From positions 51,283-115,282 of the forward strand of contig NZ_CANMFS010000010.1 in assembly GCF_947497275.1 (NCBI RefSeq): a stretch of DNA of 64,000 nucleotides, written 5' to 3'. The DNA comes from an uncultured Sulfitobacter sp. (GTDB lineage Bacteria > Pseudomonadota > Alphaproteobacteria > Rhodobacterales > Rhodobacteraceae). The notes under the pieces were generated by a model. The model did no database searches. It saw nothing but the letters and a program-made list of their open reading frames with translations, and was not told the origin of the DNA. The translations under genes and the position numbers were made by a program. Positions 34,618-42,978 of this stretch are shown here, piece after piece (position 1 is the first letter of the stretch; every line of letters begins with the position of its first letter).

Positions 34618-35799
34618 ATGAACGGGATACGGGCCTCCCAGAGATTTGAAGTCATGTCCAAGCGGCTTGGTAGTCGGTTGCGTGAACATGCGCAGGAAAC
34701 CTTCCCACCGGACGCTCAGAAGGGCCTCCGCCGCTTCGCCATGCGGGAAGCGGCGGAACTGCTCCGCATTAATCAGAACACCTTCCGCCATCATGTGTCA
34801 AACCTCGAAGGCTTTCCCGAAGGTGTCCTGGAGGGCGGAAACCGCCGTAGCTTCTCTGCAGAAGAGATGGTCGAGGCACAACGCGTACTTCTCGAGACTG
34901 GAAGGATCAAGCCAGAAGAACACCCGCACAGAAGACCGGGAGAGGCTTGTCAGGTCTTGACGATCTTCAACCTGAAAGGTGGTTCGGCCAAGACGTCATC
35001 TGTTGCCCATGTAGGGCAACTACTGGGTCTGCGCGGCTACCGGGTGTTACTGATCGACCTCGACAGCCAAGCAAGTCTAACAAACCTGTTCGGGGTTACT
35101 CCCGAGCTGGATCCGGATATGCCGACTTCATACGATCTTATCCGATCCGACGATCCACTGCCCGCAGCAGAGATCATTCGCAAAACGAACTTCCCGACCG
35201 TGGATCTGATTCCGGCATCCATGGACATCATGGAGTATGAGTTCGAGGTCGCCCTGAGCTTCAGACACGGCGCCACCACGTTCCATAGCCGCATACGGGA
35301 AGCGCTTGAGCCCGTCCTCAACCGATATGATGTGGTGATATTTGACACCCCACCGCAGCTGAACTTTTCGGTGATCTCTGCCCTCTTTGCATCGACCGGG
35401 GTCCTGATCCCGCTCAACGCGTCGATGCTCGATGTCATGTCGCTGGCGAGCTTTCTGGGCATGGCGAGCAACCTGATGGGCGTCGTCGAGGCACACGCCC
35501 CGGAACATGGACTGAACTTCGTGCGAGTACTGATCACCCGCTACGAAAATACGGATGGTCCGCAGGTGCAGATTTCGTCTCTGCTTCGGACAGTCCTCGG
35601 GGATGCCGTGCTGTCTGCAGAGTTCCTGAAATCAACAGCCGTGGGTGATGCTGCGAACACACAACAGAGCATCTTCGAGGTCGAACCTCGCGACGTGAAC
35701 CGCAGAACTTACGAGCGCGCGATCGAGTCCGTCTCGCGCGTGACCGACGAAGTCGAACGCGAAATCCTGAAAGCATGGGGGCGTAGCCATGGCGCGTAA
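34618..35799 (+). CDS. repA: RepA partition ATPase of the repABC cassette
   Basis: A 393-aa ParA-type ATPase. An N-terminal HTH region (REAAELLRINQNTFRHHVSN, about 43-62) used for autorepression is followed by the deviant Walker A KGGSAKTS (120-127), Walker A' VIFDTPPQ and the usual C-terminal domain. The ATG at 34618 follows GAGGG; an earlier TTG is less likely. Its stop lies 11 bp inside repB. With RepB it segregates the plasmid and represses the operon. Confidence 0.93.
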   Translation: MNGIRASQRFEVMSKRLGSRLREHAQETFPPDAQKGLRRFAMREAAELLRINQNTFRHHVSNLEGFPEGVLEGGNRRSFSAEEMVEAQRVLLETGRIKPEEHPHRRPGEACQVLTIFNLKGGSAKTSSVAHVGQLLGLRGYRVLLIDLDSQASLTNLFGVTPELDPDMPTSYDLIRSDDPLPAAEIIRKTNFPTVDLIPASMDIMEYEFEVALSFRHGATTFHSRIREALEPVLNRYDVVIFDTPPQLNFSVISALFASTGVLIPLNASMLDVMSLASFLGMASNLMGVVEAHAPEHGLNFVRVLITRYENTDGPQVQISSLLRTVLGDAVLSAEFLKSTAVGDAANTQQSIFEVEPRDVNRRTYERAIESVSRVTDEVEREILKAWGRSHGA

Positions 35800-36712
35800 G
35801 GTCTTCGGGGACTCACTCAAGAACGCGATGGGCAAAACGCCGCCTTCGGACGAGGATCTGGATGTGAAGCGAACGAGCCCGACTGTAGCTCGCGCACAAG
35901 CATCCGTGCTCGAAGAGGATAAACACGCCACGCGACTAATCGACCCGGCCGCCATACGGATGTCCGCGGTAATGGACCGCATCGATCCAAGCGATGGTCT
36001 GGATGAACTTGTCTCGTCGATCCGCGAGCACGGTCAAAAGGTTCCAGTGCTGGTTCGCCGAACCCAGGACGGTGCGCTTGAGATCGTCTATGGTCGCCGT
36101 CGGCTTCTCGCCTGTCGCCAACTTGGTCAGAAAGTGCGCGCCACGGTCATGGAGATGACCGACGAGGAAGCTCTCATTGCCCAAGGCGTGGAAAATAATG
36201 CCCGCCAAGATCCATCGTTCATCGAAAGGGCCCTGTTTGTCGCCGGAATCATTCGAGAACTTGGGAAAACCGACGAGACGCGCAAGAACGCTCAGACGAT
36301 CGCGTATCGGGCACTTCAGATCGATGAATCGCTCGTCTCGCGGATGAACCGTATCGCTACAGGCATCCCGATGGAACTGATCCAGGCTATCGGACCTGCA
36401 CACGGCGTTGGTCGAAGAGTTTGGGAAAAGCTTTTCAGGCTGTGCGAGAAAGACGTCGCGAAAGCCCGAGAAGTCGCCAGCGAAATCCCTCGCAACATAC
36501 CGGGCCCCAACCGTCTCGAAACGGCGGTTACCTTGCTGACGGCCACCAAACCGTCGACGCAGGAGACACATACCAGTGAGCGCGTGAAGATCGGCCGCAA
36601 GGGCAACCGCATCACAATCGATGTGGACGCTGATCTTGCCCCGCGGGTTGAGGAGGCAGTCCGGAAGCTGGTCACAGAGCTACTTGACCGCGGCCAAGAC
36701 GGGCCAAAGTGA
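35789..36712 (+). CDS. repB: RepB centromere-binding protein
   Basis: A 307-aa ParB/RepB-type protein. N-terminal ParB motif GRRRLLACRQLGQKVRA (about 91), the HTH region QTIAYRALQIDESLVSRMNRIA (about 170), and a basic C-terminal dimerisation part. The ATG overlaps repA by 11 bp. A palindrome related to the two below lies inside its 3' end. It binds these centromere-like sites together with RepA. Confidence 0.93.
   Translation: MARKVFGDSLKNAMGKTPPSDEDLDVKRTSPTVARAQASVLEEDKHATRLIDPAAIRMSAVMDRIDPSDGLDELVSSIREHGQKVPVLVRRTQDGALEIVYGRRRLLACRQLGQKVRATVMEMTDEEALIAQGVENNARQDPSFIERALFVAGIIRELGKTDETRKNAQTIAYRALQIDESLVSRMNRIATGIPMELIQAIGPAHGVGRRVWEKLFRLCEKDVAKAREVASEIPRNIPGPNRLETAVTLLTATKPSTQETHTSERVKIGRKGNRITIDVDADLAPRVEEAVRKLVTELLDRGQDGPK
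36683..36698. other. Imperfect parS-like palindrome within repB
   Basis: CTTGACCG-CGGCCAAG, one mismatch away from the perfect palindrome 38 bp downstream. Located in the coding sequence for the last residues of RepB. Confidence 0.55.
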
Positions 36713-36720
36713 CGACCCCG

Positions 36721-36742
36721 TGTCTTGACCGCGGTCAAGACA
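36721..36742. other. parS-like 22-bp perfect palindrome between repB and repC
   Basis: A perfect 22-bp palindrome centred on TTGACCGCGGTCAA. repABC plasmids of Rhodobacterales carry group-specific perfect palindromes as centromere sites, so this and the copy after repC are the probable RepB targets and would define the incompatibility group. Confidence 0.8.
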
Positions 36743-36780
36743 TCAAAAGCAACGAGCAGAAAACGAAAGGAGGACCGGCT

Positions 36781-36837
36781 AGAAAAAGAAAGACCCCCCG
36801 AAAGCGATGCTTCCGAAGGGCCTCAATCAGTCTCGAC
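36781..36837 (-). ncRNA. Antisense ctRNA between repB and repC
   Basis: On the minus strand a promoter TTGAAA (36872-36867), 17 bp, TATCAA (36849-36844) predicts a start near 36837. About 20 nt later begins a strong 12-bp hairpin (arms 36820-36809 and 36805-36794, loop 3 nt), followed by a U-rich run (36793-36781). This gives an RNA of about 57 nt, the size and place of the incA/RepE countertranscript that limits repC translation in repABC plasmids. On the sense strand a second hairpin (TCAATCAG...CTGATTGA, 36823-36847) lies next to it. Confidence 0.8.
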
Positions 36838-36872
36838 ACCTGATTGATACTCCCAAAACGAATCGATTTCAA

Positions 36873-36915
36873 CACCGCTCGCGGTGAACGGGGAAGCTTT
36901 TTCTTCCGAAACATC
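36873..36915 (+). promoter_or_regulatory. repC leader hairpins hiding the ribosome site
   Basis: The mRNA just before repC can form CACCGC-TC-GCGGTG (36873-36886) and then GGAAG-CTTTTT-CTTCC, which pairs the GGGGAAG ribosome site. This resembles the S-element through which the ctRNA blocks repC translation. Confidence 0.5.
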
Positions 36916-38049
36916 ATGAAACATGCAACTGAAACAACAACCGCCCTGGCGGAACGGACATCTCTGCCCTGCCCTAACCCCTATGAGCTTCTGGGCCCGG
37001 TTCGCGTTCTAAGGAAGGAGCTCGGCCTCACAACCAATGACCTTGCCGTTCTGACCGCGCTCATTAGCTTCCTACCCCGCAAAGAACGTGAGATTCACGA
37101 CAGCCAGCGACTTACGCTCACTGTCGTGTTCCCATCGAACGCTTCTCTGTCAGAGCGCGCCAATGGGCTCGATGAGCGAACACTTCGACGCAGCCTGAAA
37201 CGCCTCTCAGCTGCTGAACTGATCGAACGCAAGAACTCAGCAAATGGCAAACGCTTTCCGCTGCGGTATGGAGGCGTTATCAGAGATGCCTTCGGTATCG
37301 ACCTGAAGCCCTTGATCCAGAGGTACGGCTCGCTCGCGACACAAGCCTTGCGGCTCACCGAAGAACGCGAGCGCATGCGCTCACTGAAGGCTGAGGCGCT
37401 GGCCCTACGTGCATCGCTACTTCAACAGACACGCTTCGATGAAGCAAAGCTCTCTACCCTCAACATGATCAGAAATGTCCTGCGTCGAGCAACATTAACC
37501 GTTGATGCAGTCCTGAGCGTTATCTCGGAACTTAGAGCACTCGGAGCCGATACCGACGCAAGCTACGGTGAACACCACGCCGCTACAGAAACTGGTGCCG
37601 AAGATAATTTACAAGCTGTCAAACACCGACCGCATTCACCAGATTCCAACGATCTGCCCGCCACAAACGGACAAAATGTCCGGCACATAGAGTCAATAAA
37701 AAAAGATATTAGAAAGATTGCTCCCGCAACGGACCATAGCAGTAAACAAACCGCGCAAACCAAACCGACGATGAACCGAGACCCAGCAAGGATGGCATGG
37801 GAAGACTTCACCCATGTAGCGGGATTTTTCCCAGAACCGCCGCGCACAGGAGAAGCCCTTACCCGCATTCTATACGACATCGGTCGATTGCTTAGAATAA
37901 GCCAAGACGAGCTGAGACATGGCATCCAGAAAGCTGGCGCTGGAACACTGCTTCTCGTTTTCGACTACCTCATAGCTAGAGCAGACACGATCAAACACCC
38001 TGATGCCTATTTTGGAAGGATCTTACGCACACAACTTGCTCCAACATGA
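36916..38049 (+). CDS. repC: RepC replication initiator
   Basis: A 377-aa initiator of the RepC family. The N-terminal half has the typical LGPVRVLRKELGLTTNDLAVLTALISFLPR and NASLSERANGLDERTLRRSLKRLSAAELIERKNSANGKRFPLRY winged-helix region (residues about 32-120); the C-terminal part matches RepC after an AT-rich, variable linker. The ATG at 36916 lies in the hairpin-rich leader. The origin of repABC plasmids is inside repC. Confidence 0.93.
   Translation: MKHATETTTALAERTSLPCPNPYELLGPVRVLRKELGLTTNDLAVLTALISFLPRKEREIHDSQRLTLTVVFPSNASLSERANGLDERTLRRSLKRLSAAELIERKNSANGKRFPLRYGGVIRDAFGIDLKPLIQRYGSLATQALRLTEERERMRSLKAEALALRASLLQQTRFDEAKLSTLNMIRNVLRRATLTVDAVLSVISELRALGADTDASYGEHHAATETGAEDNLQAVKHRPHSPDSNDLPATNGQNVRHIESIKKDIRKIAPATDHSSKQTAQTKPTMNRDPARMAWEDFTHVAGFFPEPPRTGEALTRILYDIGRLLRISQDELRHGIQKAGAGTLLLVFDYLIARADTIKHPDAYFGRILRTQLAPT
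37691..37722. other. AT-rich candidate origin segment within repC
   Basis: A 32-bp stretch that is mostly A and T in an otherwise GC-rich gene, inside the variable linker of repC. In characterised repABC plasmids oriV maps to an AT-rich part of repC, so this is the likely melting region. Confidence 0.4.
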
Positions 38050-38052
38050 GCT

Positions 38053-38070
38053 TCTTGACCGCGGTCAAGA
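38053..38070. other. parS-like palindrome just after repC
   Basis: An 18-bp perfect palindrome with the same TTGACCGCGGTCAA core as at 36721-36742, starting 3 bp after the repC stop. Two perfect and one imperfect copies bracket repC. Confidence 0.78.
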
Positions 38071-38107
38071 TCGACCGTGAGAGGGAAAGGAGTGTTGGTT
38101 TGAGGGT

Positions 38108-38148
38108 GACGGGAAGTGAGATCGGGAGAGTGGCTTCCGGCGCCCGTC
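38108..38148 (+). promoter_or_regulatory. Structured leader, class A copy 1
   Basis: Outer stem GACGGG (38108-38113) with CCCGTC (38143-38148); inner stem CGGGAG (38123-38128) with CTTCCG (38134-38139) and loop AGTGG. It ends 2 nt before the GGAGA ribosome site of the ParB-like gene. The same fold and loop recur before 46344 and 47887. Confidence 0.6.
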
Positions 38149-38162
38149 GTGGAGAAGATCTG

Positions 38163-40340
38163 ATGACGAAAGCAGTCCAGAAAATCACCCTGTCCCCGTC
38201 ATGGGATATCCCTTTCGACAAGCTCGTGCTGAGCCAGTCCAACGTGAGGCGTATCAAGGCTGGCGTGTCCGTCGAGGAGCTGGCCGAAGACATCGCCCGC
38301 CGCGGGCTCTTGCAAAGCCTGAGCGTGCGGCCCGTGTTGGGTGATGATGGCAGCGAGACCGGCAAGTTCGAAATCCCTGCCGGTGGCCGTCGCTTCCAAG
38401 CCTTGTCCTTGCTCGTGAAGCAGAAGCGTTTGGCGAAGACGACGCCCATTCCCTGCGTCGTGCGAGACGCGAGGTCCGACATCCTTGCCGAGGACGATTC
38501 CCTTGCAGAAAACATGCAGCGAGTGGCCCTGCACCCGCTCGACCAGTTCCGCGCGTTTGTGGCGCTGCGGGACAAGGGTCAGAGCGATGCAGAGATTGCC
38601 GCGGCCTTCTTCGTGACGCCGCAGATCGTGAAGCAACGCCTGAAACTCGCTTCCGTCGCCCCTGCCCTGCTTGAGATCTATGCCGAGGATGGCATGACGC
38701 TGGAGCAGCTCATGGCATTCACCGTGAACCCCGATCACGCGCGTCAGGTTCAGGTCTGGGATGTGATCCATTCATCCTGGAACAAGGAGCCATTCCAAAT
38801 CCGGCGCATGCTGACCGAGACATCGGTCCGGGCGTCCGACCGACGCGCGGTCTTTGTGGGTGTTGAGGCCTATGAAGCGGCGGGCGGCATGATGCTGCAT
38901 GATCTCTTTCAAGGCGATGACGGCGGTTGGTTTGAGGACCCTGCCCTGCTCGATCGGCTGGTGAGCGAAAAACTCCAGGCGGAGGCTGAGACGGTTGCGG
39001 TTGAGGGCTGGAAATGGATCGAGGTCGCACTTGACCTGCCCTACGGCTACAGCCACGGGCTGCGGTCCCTGTCCGGCGATCCAGCACCGATGACGGATGA
39101 GGAAGGCGCGGCCCGTGCCAGGCTGCTCGCCGAGTATCGGGCGATGGAGGAGGAGTACGCGGGTCAGGATGAATTGCCTGACGAGATCGACACACGGCTT
39201 GGCGTGTTGGAAACGGAGATGGAAAGGATCGAGACCCGGCCGTTGATCTTTGATCCGACAGAGATCGGGCGGGCAGGGGCGTTCGTCACGCTCGACCGCT
39301 ACGGTGCGCTGGCAGTCTATCGCGGGTATGTGCGTCCAGAGGATGAGCCCGTTGAGGAGACCGCGGTCCAGGATGGTACTGATCCTGCGGTGGCGGGGCA
39401 GGGGGATTATCGTGATCTCACCGATGGCCATGGCATTGCCGCTCATGGCGGAACAGTCATCATGTCGGGTGGCCAGCCGATCGGAGCTGACTTGCTGGAG
39501 GATGAGGATGGCGGAGCGCTGAAGCCACTGCCTGAGCGGTTGGTCATGGAGTTGACGGCCCACCGGACGCTGGCACTGCGTGAAGCGATCGGGCGCTCGC
39601 CGGATGTCGCACTGACGCTGCTGCTTCTGAAGCTGGTGACGGATACCTTCCGCACCTCCTCTGCTTCGGGCAGCTGTCTCGAAGCCTCAGTGCGTCACGT
39701 CTACATGTCGGCGCAGGCTCCCGATCTAAAAGACAGCGTTGTGGCCAAGCTGGTCGATGAGCGTCACGCGGAATGGGAAGCCGATCTGCCGCTTGGCGAC
39801 GATGCAGCGCTCTGGGACTATCTGACGGTCCTCCACCAGGGTAGCCGTCTGGCCTTGCTAGCGCATTGCCTCAGCTTCGGCGTCAACGCGCTGCATGAGA
39901 AGGTGAATCCTTATGGGGCAGGCATCTCGGCCAGCGGTCTGACACGTCGCATGGCACATTCCGATCTCGTGGCGCGCGCGACAGGTCTCGATATGGTCGA
40001 GGCGGGCTGGGAGCCGACGGTCGACACATATCTCAACCGCGTGCCTAAGGTCCGCATCCTCGAGGCCGTGCGCGAGGCGAAAGGGGAGGGGACTGCCCAG
40101 CTTCTCGATCACCTGAAGAAAAGCGAGATGGCCAGTGAAGCCGAGCGCTTGCTGAAAGGCAGCGGCTGGTTGCCCGAGGTCCTGCGCCGTGACGATCTCG
40201 TGGCGCTGGACGATGAGGACCATGCCAAAGAGCAGGGGGCGGATGCCGAAGCGGCTGAAAGCGTCAGTGACACTGACCTTCCTGCATTCCTGACAGATGA
40301 CCTGCCTGCTGATGGCACGTCGATGCTGGCCGCCGAATAA
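38163..40340 (+). CDS. Large ParB/RepB/Spo0J-domain plasmid protein
   Basis: A 725-aa protein from the ATG at 38163, where the leader and GGAGA site end; the longer frame runs back into the palindrome after repC. Residues about 12-105 form a ParB N-terminal domain (LVLSQSNVRRIKAGVSVEELAEDIARRGLLQSL, PAGGRRFQAL, DDSLAENMQR), followed by a ParB-like HTH (SDAEIAAAFFVTPQIVKQRL) and a long C-terminal region of unknown fold, with acidic low-complexity near the end. This large paralogue is common on alphaproteobacterial plasmids with DUF932 and strawberry-notch genes. It probably acts in DNA handling after conjugative entry or as a clamp regulator; it is not the repABC partition protein. Confidence 0.85.
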   Translation: MTKAVQKITLSPSWDIPFDKLVLSQSNVRRIKAGVSVEELAEDIARRGLLQSLSVRPVLGDDGSETGKFEIPAGGRRFQALSLLVKQKRLAKTTPIPCVVRDARSDILAEDDSLAENMQRVALHPLDQFRAFVALRDKGQSDAEIAAAFFVTPQIVKQRLKLASVAPALLEIYAEDGMTLEQLMAFTVNPDHARQVQVWDVIHSSWNKEPFQIRRMLTETSVRASDRRAVFVGVEAYEAAGGMMLHDLFQGDDGGWFEDPALLDRLVSEKLQAEAETVAVEGWKWIEVALDLPYGYSHGLRSLSGDPAPMTDEEGAARARLLAEYRAMEEEYAGQDELPDEIDTRLGVLETEMERIETRPLIFDPTEIGRAGAFVTLDRYGALAVYRGYVRPEDEPVEETAVQDGTDPAVAGQGDYRDLTDGHGIAAHGGTVIMSGGQPIGADLLEDEDGGALKPLPERLVMELTAHRTLALREAIGRSPDVALTLLLLKLVTDTFRTSSASGSCLEASVRHVYMSAQAPDLKDSVVAKLVDERHAEWEADLPLGDDAALWDYLTVLHQGSRLALLAHCLSFGVNALHEKVNPYGAGISASGLTRRMAHSDLVARATGLDMVEAGWEPTVDTYLNRVPKVRILEAVREAKGEGTAQLLDHLKKSEMASEAERLLKGSGWLPEVLRRDDLVALDDEDHAKEQGADAEAAESVSDTDLPAFLTDDLPADGTSMLAAE

Positions 40341-40406
40341 CGTGATCCAGCAGGGGCGGGTATTCCGCCCCAAAATCATCCAATAACCGAACAATATCAA
40401 AGTGAT

Positions 40407-40426
40407 GAATGCGATTGCTCGCATTC
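40407..40426 (+). promoter_or_regulatory. Hairpin leader before 40440
   Basis: Perfect 8-bp stem GAATGCGA / TCGCATTC with a TTGC tetraloop, immediately followed by the ribosome site GGAAGGAGG. Position directly before the site suggests a translational element rather than a terminator. Confidence 0.5.
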
Positions 40427-40439
40427 GGAAGGAGGAATC

Positions 40440-40913
40440 ATGTCTGCAACAACCATCATCGACACTGCACCCCTCGGGGCGCTCATTCGTTACACAGACG
40501 GCAGCCCCAAGCCGCCGGCGCGCTTCACGAAGAAGCTGGCAGCTTGGGAGCGCTCGAACGGCGTGGGCCGTCTTGTGAAAAAGGAACCAGCCCGGCCTTA
40601 TCGGACATGGACGGCACCGGCCTCCTTCACGCTGCATGAGGGCAACTTCGCCTCTGAAGGTGTGATCCTCGTGACCATCATGCGCAGCCATTCTGCTGAC
40701 AGCCCCCTCGTCTTCGAGCTGGCCGAGGAACCGAAGCCCGGGCAGGTGCGCGTGCTCCTCGACTTCGGCGGCAACACCGAGCTGCTGCATCTGGCGGAAT
40801 CCGTTACCGCAGCCGAGCTCTGGATCGCCAAGGCAGGGTACCGCAACGCGCGGCTTGAAATGGTCGGCGATGAAAGCAACGACAGGGCAGGGGGCGCGGA
40901 CCTGGCCGCCTGA
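40440..40913 (+). CDS. Conserved plasmid hypothetical protein
   Basis: 157 aa, no membrane segment or signal. A basic N-terminus (GSPKPPARFTKKLAAWERSNGVGRLVKK) is followed by an alpha/beta part (GVILVTIMRSHSADSPLVFELAEEP, VRVLLDFGGNTELLHLAESVTAAELWIAKAGYRNARLEMVGDE). The excellent ribosome site and place straight after the large ParB-like gene support expression. I do not recognise a family name. It probably belongs to the early-expressed backbone set. Confidence 0.65.
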   Translation: MSATTIIDTAPLGALIRYTDGSPKPPARFTKKLAAWERSNGVGRLVKKEPARPYRTWTAPASFTLHEGNFASEGVILVTIMRSHSADSPLVFELAEEPKPGQVRVLLDFGGNTELLHLAESVTAAELWIAKAGYRNARLEMVGDESNDRAGGADLAA

Positions 40914-40927
40914 GCCCAACTGAAACC

Positions 40928-40955
40928 GAGGGGCCCGCCAAAGCGCGGGCCTCTC
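40928..40955 (+). terminator. Terminator-like hairpin after 40913
   Basis: An 11-bp stem (one G-U pair) around a CAAAGC loop, starting 15 bp past the stop. No clear U-run follows. A second small hairpin (CCCGCGAAGTCGCGGG) lies at about 40973. The rest of 40956-41248 shows short GC-rich repeats and no convincing gene. Confidence 0.55.
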
Positions 40956-41248
40956 ATCCATCACAACCTTGTCCCGCGAAGTCGCGGGGCGCCAAAGGAG
41001 CCATCCCCAAGCAACAAAGTCTTCAATCAAGAGTTTGGCCGAGAGGCTGGCGGCAAAAGCATCAGCGGGACAACCGGCTCCAGTCGTCAGGGCACCATCC
41101 CCCGCTCGCCATTCCCTTCCTTGGCCCGAATCCTGGGCTCAAAATCAACCCACGAGGGGTCGGACTACGGGCAAGCCCGTGCCGCCGGATGGATTCGGGC
41201 AAGCCGAACGCACCCGGTGATGTCAGCCAGTCTTCGGGCCTTCGGGGT

Positions 41249-41287
41249 CCTGTCGCGCGGGGGATGGTCCCCCGCCTCCAAGACAGG
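41249..41287 (+). promoter_or_regulatory. Structured leader, class B copy 1
   Basis: Outer stem CCTGTC (41249-41254) with GACAGG (41282-41287); inner stem GCGGGGG with CCCCCGC and loop ATGGT. The 3' outer arm includes part of the AGGAG ribosome site of the next gene, so folding would hide it. A similar element precedes ssb. Confidence 0.5.
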
Positions 41288-41297
41288 AGCCAAACAG

Positions 41298-41462
41298 ATG
41301 TCCCGCAAAGATGCACACGCCTTCGCCGCCTCCCTCGCCGCCACGCTCATGGTCTCGATCGTCGTCTTCCAGGCAGGGGATGGATCCTTCGGCGCCGTCC
41401 CCGCCGATGAAATCGACGGCGACGAGGTTCAGGTGCTGGTTGAGATCGACCCGTGGGCTTAG
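41298..41462 (+). CDS. Small hypothetical protein, one possible helix
   Basis: 54 aa starting at an ATG 8 nt after CAGGAG. Composition: FAASLAATLMVSIVVFQAG could be a short hydrophobic helix, then an acidic tail DEIDGDEVQVLVEIDPWA. It has a structured leader like that of ssb and a perfect hairpin over its stop codon, which supports it as a real gene unit. Function unknown. Confidence 0.45.
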   Translation: MSRKDAHAFAASLAATLMVSIVVFQAGDGSFGAVPADEIDGDEVQVLVEIDPWA

Positions 41463-41470
41463 GCCCACGG
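41451..41470 (+). terminator. Hairpin overlapping the stop codon of the small gene
   Basis: Perfect 8-bp stem CCGTGGGC / GCCCACGG with loop TTAG; the TAG stop lies in the loop region. No U-tract follows. Confidence 0.5.
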
Positions 41471-41746
41471 TTACCTCGCCAAGCTCATACGGAGGCGCAG
41501 ACGCGCCTCTTGCCGCGTCTGCGCGTCGGCGAGGAACTGCGGACGGTCGATGATGCAGCGCCAAACGGCCTGAAGCTGCAGAGATGCCAGTCGCAACGCA
41601 ACTGCCACAACGCCGAGAATATCGACGTGTCCTGCCCAATGCGGACGTTGACCACGGCCGCTTGACGCAGCACCCGCAGCCCGCACTGCTAACATCTGCC
41701 GTTTGCGCTCAAAGCCTGGAGGTTTGAACTCACTTTTCGCGGACAT
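41471..41746 (-). CDS. Possible small hypothetical protein
   Basis: 91 aa from the ATG at 41746, with an amphipathic Leu/Ala/Arg-rich helix (VVAVALRLASLQLQAVWRCII, then FLADAQTRQEARLRLRMSLAR). An AGGA is placed 11 nt before the start. It lies between convergent or divergent cassettes and has no recognised family; it may be a chance frame. Confidence 0.35.
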   Translation of the reverse strand: MSAKSEFKPPGFERKRQMLAVRAAGAASSGRGQRPHWAGHVDILGVVAVALRLASLQLQAVWRCIIDRPQFLADAQTRQEARLRLRMSLAR

Positions 41747-41907
41747 ATGCAACTGATCCTTCCTGCATACAATTCCCCCGCCGATGTCGCCGCAACTCAA
41801 CACTGGCCTGGACAAGCCCGTCGCTTTCTATGAAAAGGTGAGCTCAATGGGCACTTGGGGCGGCGCGAAACCGTGGCATGTCCAAACCTTACATGAACTT
41901 GAAGCGG

Positions 41908-42978
41908 CTACTTTACCACTCGAAGGTGTCCGTTTGATGCCGGAAGCGGGTGGAGCGTTTTTACATCGTCCTCTGTCGAGCGCAACACTTCTGCAAGATC
42001 AGATACATCGTAGCCGAGTTCATCAAGGTGAAGCCTGATTATTTCCGGCAGAACAGTTGGCTCCTCCGGTTTGAAATCAAGTTCTGGTGGCTCAGTACGG
42101 CGATACCCCATGGAACTTATTTGCCGCCATAGGTACTGACTCTGGTTTGCGGTGATAGCGCCTATTGTCGTTGCTCGCACGAGAAGCGCAGCCATCGAAA
42201 CATGCCAAATTGGCTTTAAACCCGCGAGCCTTTGAATGGTGAGAGGGCGACCCGAGAGGTGCGAGCGAATATCGCGAGCAGGCATCAGCAGCGCAGCAGC
42301 AAATTCGTTCGCCTCATCTTCCATTTCTGGTGATGGGACGCGGTGCATGACGACATGACCAAGTTCATGCGCAAGGCTAAACCGCTGCCGGTCAGCCGGT
42401 TGGTTACGGTTCAGGAATATGCACGGGGGCATATCTGCTATCTGGACTGTGAAGCCATCGACTTTCAAAGCAGCAAAGTCGCAATGCACAACAATGCAAC
42501 CGGCCCGCTCCACCCATCCAACCAAGTCTCGGATTGGACCGCTGGGTGCCAGCCAAGTACGCCGCACGAGTTCGGCAATTCTCGAAGGGTCGCCGTCGTA
42601 TTCGTCGACGTCCAAACGGGGCAACGCCAACTCTGGCTCAAGGTCGGCTGCATCCAATAACCGCCTGATGTGAAGAATTCTGATATTCAACTCCGCTTCG
42701 AGTTGCTCAATAGCTTTCTGACCAACACTTGCACGCTTCCGGTATTGGACACTCATCGGCAAGCCGATGACACGGTCGTTCTGGAAGAAGAAGCTTTGGG
42801 GGAAGCCGAGAGTAGCACTTACGGTTCCAAGCACGTCCTCAGTTGGCCCAATAAGTCCGTTTTCAAGTTTAGAGAGGTTCGCTTGCGATACTCCCGAACG
42901 GCGAGATAACTCGGATTGACTCCATCCGCGAGCCTGCCGCGCTATACGCAGCAGGTCTTGATTGAAACTGGTATGCAT
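41908..42978 (-). CDS. XRE-family regulator fused to an ImmA/IrrE metallopeptidase
   Basis: 356 aa. N-terminal HTH (ARQARGWSQSELSRRSGVSQANLSKLENG, about 14-42), then an ImmA/IrrE domain with the zinc site HELGH (204-208) and the downstream E in DEANEFAAALLMP. Proteins of this type cleave or displace repressors in response to DNA damage or phage, or act as antitoxin-regulators. The ATG overlaps the preceding stop by 1 nt (TGATG; a GTG 3 nt earlier would overlap more). Paired with the protein at 42978-43568 under a promoter flanked by inverted repeats. Confidence 0.85.
   Translation of the reverse strand: MHTSFNQDLLRIARQARGWSQSELSRRSGVSQANLSKLENGLIGPTEDVLGTVSATLGFPQSFFFQNDRVIGLPMSVQYRKRASVGQKAIEQLEAELNIRILHIRRLLDAADLEPELALPRLDVDEYDGDPSRIAELVRRTWLAPSGPIRDLVGWVERAGCIVVHCDFAALKVDGFTVQIADMPPCIFLNRNQPADRQRFSLAHELGHVVMHRVPSPEMEDEANEFAAALLMPARDIRSHLSGRPLTIQRLAGLKPIWHVSMAALLVRATTIGAITANQSQYLWRQISSMGYRRTEPPELDFKPEEPTVLPEIIRLHLDELGYDVSDLAEVLRSTEDDVKTLHPLPASNGHLRVVK

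Noticed and set aside
40969..41220. Frame starting at TTG after the hairpin near 40973
   Set aside because: No start codon other than TTG, no ribosome site, low-complexity Pro/Arg content and it lies in hairpin-rich intergenic DNA.
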